From: Xiphophorus maculatus
Taxonomy: Eukaryota; Chordata; Actinopteri; Cyprinodontiformes; Poeciliidae
Assembly: GCF_002775205.1 (NCBI RefSeq)
Contig: NC_036456.1
Span: forward strand, 13,357,463-13,421,462
Length of the DNA: 64,000 nt
Direction of reading: 5' to 3'
This document shows, piece by piece, positions 56,001-64,000 of the stretch. Positions within the stretch are counted from its first letter, which is position 1. Each line of letters starts with the position of its first letter. The position numbers and the translations under genes are program-made. The notes beneath the pieces are model-generated. The model had not been told where the DNA came from. It saw only the letters and a list, made by a program, of their open reading frames with translations, and made no database searches.

Positions 56001-57673
56001 TGGTTGTGGTTTTAGTTGCTGAAGTTGTGGTTTCTGCCTCTGTTGTTGTGGTTGGAGCAACTATTGTTGTGGACAGAGCAGATGTAGTTGTGGTTGGAGT
56101 TGCTGTTGTTGTCGTCGGAACTACTGTTGTGGTTGGAGCTACTGTTGTTGTGGTTGGAGAAGCTGTTGTGGTTGAAGGAATTGTTGTTGTGGTTGGAGAA
56201 GCTGTGGATGTGGTTGGAGTTGCTGTTGTTGTTGTCGGAGCTACTGTTGTTGTGGATGGAGCAACTGTTGTTGTGGTTGGTTCCTCTGTTGTTGTGGTCG
56301 GAGCAGCGGTAGTTGTGGTTGGAGTTGCTGTTGTTGTCGTCGGAACTACTGTTGTGGTTGGAGCTACTGTTGTTGTGGTTGGAGAAGCTGTTGTGGTTGA
56401 AGGAATTGTTGTTGTGGTTGGAGAAGCTGTGGATGTGGTTGGAGTTGCTGTTCTTGTCGTCGGAGCTATTGTTGTGGTTGGAGCAACTGTTGTTGTGGCC
56501 GGAGCTGCTGTGGTTGTGGTTGAAGTTGTTGTTCTTGTCGTCGGAGCTACTGTTGTTGTGGTCGTAGCTATTGTGGTTGGGTTTGGAGAACCTGTTGTGG
56601 TTGTAGCAACTGTTGTGGTCGGAGAAGCTGTGGTTGTGGATGGTGTCTCTGTTGTTGTGGTTGGAGAAGCTGTTGTGGTTGGAGCTGCTGTGGTTGTGGT
56701 TGGTGCAGCTGTTGTTGTTGAAGGAACAGCTGTAGTTGTTTGTGCAGCTGTTGTTACTGTTAGAGGTACAACTGTGGTTGTTGCAGATGAAATTGAGGTT
56801 ATGGCAGGAGGAACAGTAGTAATTGTTAGAGGAACAGCTGTAGTTTTTGAAGCAGCTGAAGTGGGAGTGGGAGCAATTGTGTATGTTGTTGTTGAAGGAA
56901 CAGATGTGGATGTTGGAGGAACTGTGGGTGTTGTTGGACCGGTAGATTCAAGAGAAGATGTAGCATTCGCAATTCCAAGTGCAGCAGCAGCAACAGCAGC
57001 TGTAATACAATGAAACTTGTTGTAGTGACAGTCAAATATACATTTCTTGTAAAAGATTTTACAGCAGAAAAATGATCATTTTTCCTTCACTAAATGGTGG
57101 AAAAAGTTAATATTCATTTCATATAGATTACTTTAAACACCCTCCACTGATTTAAATCATATATTTTCTCAGTACACCATTGTTGCTGGTTTTATCAATC
57201 CAAACTTATAATTTTTTTCTGTGCTGCCTGAAAACGTCATCCTTTGTTAAATCTTTCTATTTCCAAGACATCTGGTTTTGTTCTGGTACTAAAGAAATAT
57301 CACTAATCTGTCATCAGTGACTATAGACTTTTTGCCTGTCAGAGAACAACAGTTTTTTTATTCAGAGGCTTCTTCCAATTTGCTGAAACTCAGATCACTA
57401 CAGAAGAGCTTTTCTGTCCATAACCCTCAACATCAACAATAACTTAACTTGGGTAAGATGACTTATAACAACATTAAATCTCCTTTAGAATTAATGAAGT
57501 ATTTTTAAATTGAATGAAATGAATCACCATCCAACTAATCAATTCAAAGTCTTTGTAATAAGTATTTGTTTCTGTTGGTCTTTCTTTAAATTAAGACATT
57601 TCAAAGCACCACTTTAAACATCTCATGCATTACCTGTAAGAAATGGAAGACTTAATATGACTCGAAACTCCAT
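53056..57673 (-). CDS. two-exon GPI-anchored-type Thr/Pro/Ala mucin, ~1327 residues
   Basis: Exon 1 (57673-57634) encodes MEFRVILSLPFLT and ends at a GTAATG donor. Exon 2 (56999-53056) begins after an ATTACAG acceptor and stays open in one frame for 3944 bases to the stop. I checked every codon in this frame from 56999 to 55752 and it is continuous with the open stretch below. The signal sequence continues AAVAAAALGIANA. The body is almost entirely APTTTTx-type repeats, dense in Thr/Pro/Ala and so in potential O-glycosylation sites, with no Cys in the body. The C-terminus is NGSSGEIHKMSF followed by a hydrophobic run (ISLFCMVALSLLLL) and QYEY, the layout of a GPI-attachment signal. There is no SEA, FN3 or SRCR domain. 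The signal exon is paralogous to that of the mosaic gene at 48139. Protein not recognised. Confidence 0.8.
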
Positions 57674-60600
57674 TATGATTCCAGTTGAATCTGCAAAATC
57701 AAATACAGACTTTTATCTGCTGAAATTATGCACACACATTTACATTGTACTTTAATTACTGAATGTTCAAAAAAATCTTCTACTGGTATCAGTTAAGATT
57801 TAATTTTAATTATTTGACAACGTATATGCAGTAACATATTTATTAGTCTGTTACTTATAAGGACTTTGTAGTGACAAATCTATATATTTTCTGTTGTTAT
57901 GAATGTTAAACTCCTCATATCTTATTTTACAATATACTTATGCTAATCATAACCCTAAAACTATTTTAACTCAACTTTAAAAGTAAAGCAATAAATAAAT
58001 TAATTGTTTTTTTTATTTAATGTTTGTATGTTATGAAAATGTTACAGGAAGAAGTAACATTTTTATAGTTTTTTTATTCTGTATAGTGAAAACAGAGCAA
58101 TTCATTCCTACAGAAAACAGTCAGCTACCTAAAGAGCTTCAGCTGTTGATGTTGTGTGAAACCGATCCTTGTAACTATGTGACACATTTGCATAAACAGT
58201 ACATGACAGCTAGAATGGACACTTTCTCTACCTGTCCCTCTTTAACCTTTTGTTAGAGAGCAGTCAGAAGAACAGCCTTATGACTGTTAGACAAATGCAT
58301 GTACTTTATGGTGATCAACAGTGAAACTGACTTATCTCTTTATCCAAGACATTTTTTCATGATTTAATCCAGATAAAAGTTCACGTTAAGATCTTTTTAA
58401 ATATTCCTTTGCTGTTGGAGAAGAAAAAACTGTATTATCAGAGAGCAAGGTGATTACATTCTTAGGACACTTTGTGTTAAACCAAGATTTACTCCAAAAA
58501 AGCATTGGCAGATCATAAACACTGGAAGAGATGTACATAACTGTTTAAACAGTAATCAGCAGGTAATAATGAAAAGCCTCTTTTGAATGACAAAAAATCT
58601 TCCATGTTAATATTTTAGTTAGCGTTAAGTGTTAGGGTAGTAGAGTGACGTCCCCAGAACAAGCTTCACTGTAGTCACGCTAGTGTCACCATAACTGGGC
58701 CTCTTCAATTTGATATGATTTGCCTGGGTTGAAAATGTAGTAGCTTAGATAAGTTGTGTTTTAGAAATGATTAGCGTTCTTTGCTATAGCAGCATTTTTT
58801 ACAAGAATATTCAATATAATATACAATGCAGTACTGGTACATCCTAAAGTCTTTGCAAATATTTGCACAACGTCAAATCTAAAAATACATAAACACACAA
58901 ATGTTGAGGTTAGAAAAGTAGACAAAAGTACTTACTCAAATGTGAAATTCAGGATGAATTATTTCTATTGTGATGTCCGTCACATGGTATTGTAACCTTA
59001 CGTAGCATAAATTAAAGTTTTAAAAGTTTTTTTCAGGAATTTTGTGGTACCTTACTTATGTAATATTTTTAAATAGTCTGATTCCCAGGCTCAGATGGGT
59101 AGCATTCCTCTTTCAACTATTCCCAGAAATGATTATGCCTATTGCTTTGAAGCTTTCATGACGTCCAACTAAGTTTGTCTTGACAAAAATAAATATTTCT
59201 GCCCACACCCATTATTCAAAGCAGTTACGTGTAAAAAAAGCCTCTATTTGAATGTTTTACAATCCTCTGGTCTGTTATTTGTGAAGCAGGCCAAATGTCA
59301 ATATGACAAAGTCCAAAGATGTGGCTCAGTATTGAGAATTAGAAGGTTTCCACTCAGTTTAGTTAGCATTGACTCCCATCCTAGTGAAACCCATTTTTCA
59401 CTTTTCTTCCCCTTGTAATTTGTTCAACCTTCCAATTGCGCTACATCCAATGCTAACTCTTAATCAGTTTCTGCTGGGAAAATAAGAACACACATGTCAG
59501 AAAACTTCAGCTGAATGTGGAACATCATCATCCCTCAATGGGTGTAAGGAAGAGTGCTTTCTCAGGCTGGCCTTCAGCCTCTGCAAGTTTCGTGACAGAG
59601 AAACCAGACACAGGCGGAACTGCCCCCAAAAAACTCAGGCACCAGGTGAATATGCATTTTTGCAGGGGTGTGATCTTGCTCACCTAAAACTGCACTGTGA
59701 CATTCAAAAAGAAAGGAGAAAGAGGTGGGTGGGGCTGAAAATATGTAGGGAGACCAATCCAAAACGTGCCTGCAGGACACATGGAAATGCAGCATATTAA
59801 CACATTTTAGGGTTAGAGTGGACCCTGTGTGGAGGAGGTCAGTGATGACTAAGCAACAGGACTACAGCAGGTCAGCCATCATTACCTACATGTGTTTGTG
59901 TTCAGGGCACACACAGCATTAATAATTACACATGTAACGCTAATTAATAAAATCAGTCCCTACTGGCTGACCAATAAAAGGCACAGATTCCTTTAATGTA
60001 AGAGGGAACATTTCAGGAGAAAACCTGTGTTCAAAATAAAATATAATTAAAAAAAATCTCAATATAGAGGCTACACGTAGTTGTCCTGTTCTGTTTTAAG
60101 TTTAAATATGAATAATTTCTCTTCATAATGTAATAGTTCTGTATAGCCTTGGAGGTTGTTTTTTTTTTGTTCCATTAAATTTGCTTTAATTTTTATAATC
60201 TGATTGTTTAATAAACTTTTGTTACTTTTAACTGTGTCATTAAATACATATATGTTAAATGCTGATTATGTTTTAGAAACAGATTAAAGACTTCTTCAAG
60301 TCCCCAGGCTGAATTTCAACCCCAAGCGCTCTGCAATCTGGAGCTTCACATAATGTATAAAATGAAGATTTTTCACTTTTTACTATGTGCCCCCATAAAA
60401 AAAATGATCGCCCCACCTTGGACACTCTGATAAATTTAGTCTAGGACCAACACTGTATCTTATAATTTATCTTTATTATATTGATATCTACACAGGAAAA
60501 AATAAGCAAAATACTTTCAGAATACTGAATACAGAATATTTTTGTGATAAATACAAGTAAAAGAAAAAGAAAAACTAGACAATCATACAGGACATTGATC

Positions 60601-60945
60601 AGACAGTCTTACAATATTGATTGAGAGAGAAATCTTAAGGATTACATAAACAGTCTCTGACCTAAATAATCCTTAATTACCTTCATGTTACCTTTCACAG
60701 ATTATAAATTATATTACTTTACCATAATAATTAAATTTACATAAATAAATAAGAAAGAACTGATATGAACAAACTTAAAGAGCCTGACAATTCAAATAAA
60801 CATATTCACTGTAATACAGTATCAAGTTTCAATAAATGCTTTTAAAGTTTTAAAGTGTCATGAGTAAATTTTTAGAATGTCCTTCTTCACACCAGTAAGA
60901 ATTGACATTTTCCAGCACATCTTCCTCTGGAAACCAGCAGAGACG
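57674..60945. other. upstream region of the Thr-rich mucin and 3' flank of the next gene
   Basis: Holds the spliced leader of the gene at 57673 (acceptor gcag just before the ATG; donor near 58934) and the conserved upstream block at about 59160-59280. No coding exon was recognised. The part from 60300 to 60945 is AT-rich and would include the 3' UTR of the gene ending at 60946. Confidence 0.45.
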
Positions 60946-63900
60946 TTATTGCTGGTTTGAAAGAAGCCATGACAACAGGACCAAGCTGAGTGCAGTGATG
61001 AGGCTGATGTTGTGGCTTACTCCACTTGATACCTCTGCAAGTGAGAAAAAGAAGACACATGACCTTATTTGAAAAAACACCTCCTCTGTTATATACCAGA
61101 TTTTGTATCATTGCAATGGTAACTTATTTTTATTTGAATGTAATTTAGCTTACGTATGTCATCCACAAGAATAGAAGCAGTTTCGATGTTGAAGTCTGTG
61201 ACGTTCAAAGCTGCTTTCATCAAAACCTCTGCAATTTGAATGTTGCTAGGTACAAACGCTGCTGAAAATTTAAGGTTCATGTTGTTGATAATTGATCCGT
61301 TGCTAAAAATGAAACAAAAATATCAGTTAATTTGTCCAAATTTATATTTAACAATGTTTAAAATTGTCTGCAAATTATACCTGAATGAAGTTACAGTGAA
61401 GTCACGTAAAGTAGAAAACGTTCGCTGGAAGAGAGGTTCAAGCTGCAGGAAGACAAAGAAAATATTGTTCTGTAAATTAAAGTTGTAATTTTTTTTATAT
61501 CTCACTCATCCAAATCCTAAAATTACATCAAATATACATTTTTCCTATGTTAGTTTAGGCAAAAAAAAATCATGATAAACCTTTTGTGTATGTGTTGTAT
61601 TTCAGTGATATTAGATATTACTAAATTTTGCTAAAGGAAAATGTGAATTCATTAAGTGAAGAAACATTGTTTTAACCAATTTTTGTCCTGCATGTTACAA
61701 AGTGTGTTTCTTAAACCCACCTGATTTAAATAAATAATTAACTGACAAGGTTCTACAGAAGCTGGTTAAAGGTTAATTATATAACTAAACAATTTGAATC
61801 ATAATTTGATAATTTAAAAGTGCCATCAGACTATATAACAAAGATTATATTTACCCTGGACTTATTTATAGATTCAGATATATCCATACAAGCATACATA
61901 TTTGTTTTTGTTTATTTTTCTTCTTTTAAATTATTCATAATTTCACACTTATGCATGTATTTTTAATTTTTATATCACGTATGGTTATATTTATATTTAC
62001 TAGTATTTGACACTTTAGATGGGAGTAGCTTGTTAACAAATAAACAACTTCCCTTTCAGGATCCGGAAAGTATATTCTAATTTTAAATCAGGGAATAAAT
62101 CTACACCATACAGGCCAAGGTGTAGATTTTTTTTCTAACAACCCTTGCCCTCCTGTGGTATAGAACATAGTTTCTTTTATTCAATTTTCATTTTCTGAAT
62201 ACAAAATAATTTAGACAGCTTTATGGTTCTGTCTCACAGCAAATATCAACTTGAAAGTGTTGTTTATTAAAGCTCTTTTACAAATATTTTACTATAAGCT
62301 GAAATAAGACTTACATTTGACTTTAAAAGTGCAGCTCGATTTTTAAATGCGGCAGATGATGGGTTCAGCAAATCAGTGGTGAAGGTCTCGCCCAGAGACC
62401 TAAAAGTCACTTTCCTTGTGACTGTTGCCTCCACAGTTGGAGTTGTTTTGGTTGTTGGTTTAACTGCAGTAGATGGAGTTGTGGTGTTGGTTGTTGGATT
62501 AACTGCAGTAGATGGAGTTGTGGTGTTGGTTGTTGGATTAACTGCAGTAGATGGAGTTGTGGTGTTGGTTGTTGGATTAACTGCAGTAGTTGCAGTTGAG
62601 TTTGGAGAGATGATGGTATCTGTAGAATTTGTAGTGGGCGGTGTGGTTGGCAAAGGTGTGCCTGCCAGAAAAAGAAAAGAAAAAAGACAATGTTGCTTAA
62701 ATAAAAATTTACATTGCTCTGTTTCTGTGTAGTGTTAGACCACGATTTACTTACGTATTATTTGGACAGAACCAGGTGAAAATGGGACATCCATGATAGT
62801 GTTGTTATAGGACGAATCTATAGCATCTGATAACGTTTTTTGTACTTCTTCGTTCCTTGGGAGTTCCGCAAGTGGCGTGGTTTGGTTAAACTCCACCCCA
62901 ACCTCAACTTCTGTGACATTCATTCGAATTCGGGATGTTACAGAAACTCTGCAATATAAACACAAAATATAAACAAGTTTAGGAAAACATATATTCATTT
63001 TGTTTATTAAAAAAAAAAAATAAGCTTACCTAAATGAAATGACATAACTACGGACGAAGAGGGCTCCAAAAGCTTTTCTGTAGAGCATGTCATACTGTAG
63101 GACAAAAGATTAAGTACAATGATAAGAATATTGTATAACTGAATATTTTAATATTTCAATTGAATGTCTGACAATATGACCATAATGATATATTTTACTA
63201 TGGCACTTACTACTGCAACAATCCTCTTTGCGAGATCCTTAAATTTTTGGGTGTTAATATCTTTGAGATCTTCATCAAATGGTTCGTAAACAACCACTCC
63301 AACATAAAAAACTGGAGCAGGAGGTCCATTTGTAGTAGTTGCATTAGTAGCCGGAATTGTTTGATAAGCTGTGGTTTGGTTTTGAGTAGATGACATTAAG
63401 GTTGGCTTAGCTGATAGTGTCGAAGGAGCTGTGGTGGGAGATGAAACTGTCGTGTTTGATGGAATTGTTGCGGTCAGGGAAGGTGTGGCTGTTAAAGGAA
63501 GAACTGTGGAAGTAATTAGAGCAGGTGTAGTTGCTGCTGGAGCAGAAGAAGTGTTGGTTGAACCACTTGTGGTTCTGATCGGGGCATTTGTGGCTATATT
63601 TGGGGCAGCTGTGAATGTGTTAGGAGACACTGTGGTCTCTGTAACAGAAGTTTGACTTGTAACTGTAGCAGCTGTTATTACTGATGAAGGTGATATTGTT
63701 GAAGGAAAAATTGAGGATGTGGATGTAGTTGATATGGATGTAGCTGGAGAGGTTTTGGTAGTGGCTGTTGCATTAATTCTAGTGGATTGGGCAATCGTAG
63801 TTGTGGGTGGAGCTGCTGTGGTTTGCAGATTTGTAGTTATGGTTGAGCGAGCTGTAATTGGGATGCTTGGAGTAGAGCTTGTTATTGTTGGCGCAACGGA

Positions 63901-64000
63901 TGTGGATGTGGATGTAGCAGTTATGGTGGTGATTGGGGCAGCTGTTGTTGGAGTGTCTGATGTTGTGGTTGCAGCTACTGTAGTTGTGGTTGGTGCCTCT
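60946..64000 (-). CDS. GPI-anchored-type mucin with two SEA-type domains, 5' partial
   Basis: Seven exons: 64000(edge)-63211, 63094-63030, 62948-62755, 62661-62315, 61442-61381, 61302-61154 and 61034-60946 (stop TAA). All join in frame, about 508 residues visible. Order: Thr/Ser/Pro stretch (open to the window edge); SEA-like domain 1 (VFYVGVVVYEPFDEDLKD, LYRKAFGALFVRSYVISF, MNVTEVEVGVEFNQTT); Thr/Pro/Asn stretch with 13-residue repeats; SEA domain 2 (FTTDLLNPSSAAFKNRAALL, LEPLFQRTFSTLRDF, SNGSIINNMNLKF); C-terminal VSSGVSHN then hydrophobic ISLITALSLVLLSWLL and NQQ, a GPI-type signal. SEA2 keeps the GS of the autocleavage site; SEA1 has VTEVEV there. Exon sizes of SEA2 (62 and 149 nt) equal those of SEA1 in the mosaic gene. 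Not recognised as a named protein. Confidence 0.78.
62455..62590. repeat. 39-bp coding minisatellite
   Basis: About 3.5 tandem copies of a 39-base unit, identical except for the last few changes. On minus it encodes VNPTTNTTTPSTA repeats in the mucin stretch between the two SEA domains. The length is a multiple of three, so copy changes keep the frame. Each unit has an NTT N-glycosylation sequon. Confidence 0.92.

Noticed and set aside
54383-57013. 876-codon plus-strand open frame of Val/Gly-rich repeats
   Set aside because: It is the antisense shadow of the Thr-rich mucin exon: Thr codons ACC/ACA reverse to GGT/TGT/GTT. The minus frame connects to a signal peptide, splice sites and a GPI-type tail; this one has none.

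Overview
The window reads as vertebrate, almost certainly teleost, nuclear DNA. Genes are split into short exons with GT/AG introns, the proteins match vertebrate families, and the non-coding DNA is AT-rich with fish-type transposon relics. I cannot name the species. All identifications come from reading translated exons and remembered family motifs; no search was run.

Left third (1-29.8 kb): three conserved housekeeping-type genes. The 3' half of an oxysterol-binding protein gene (best fit osbp2) runs on + from 841 to 7681. A complete aspartoacylase-family gene (best fit acy3) runs on + from 11370 to 17617, with a decayed coiled-coil gene fragment in one intron. A complete claudin-domain gene (cldnd1) runs on - from 24751 to 21035. 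The 3' half of cldnd1 and its downstream flank (about 3.05 kb) is present again in inverted orientation at 26563-29603. That copy sits inside a 129-bp direct duplication of its target, and one of the two target copies carries a later hAT-type MITE.

Right half (30-64 kb): a minus-strand cluster of three related, secreted or surface-anchored mucin-like genes that I cannot match to any named protein. (i) 48139-30207 assembles in frame into a mosaic of about 2084 residues: signal peptide, Thr-rich mucin stalk, SEA domain, 12 FN3 domains, 2 SRCR domains, 3 FN3 domains and a second SEA domain. All FN3 and SRCR exons are symmetric phase 1-1, and the FN3 exons sit in a recently amplified tandem array. 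(ii) 57673-53056 is a two-exon gene for a Thr/Pro/Ala mucin of about 1327 residues with a GPI-type C-terminal tail. (iii) 64000-60946 is the 3' part of a gene encoding mucin stretch, SEA-like domain, mucin stretch, SEA domain and GPI-type tail. Genes (i) and (ii) share a near-identical signal-peptide exon, intron phase and upstream sequence, so the cluster probably grew by segmental duplication.

The products of the cluster look like heavily O-glycosylated surface or mucus proteins with adhesion (FN3) and scavenger/pattern-binding (SRCR) modules. A barrier or immune role is an inference from domain content only. The main candidates for something undescribed are the SEA/FN3/SRCR mosaic with its higher-order exon array and the inverted cldnd1 duplication.
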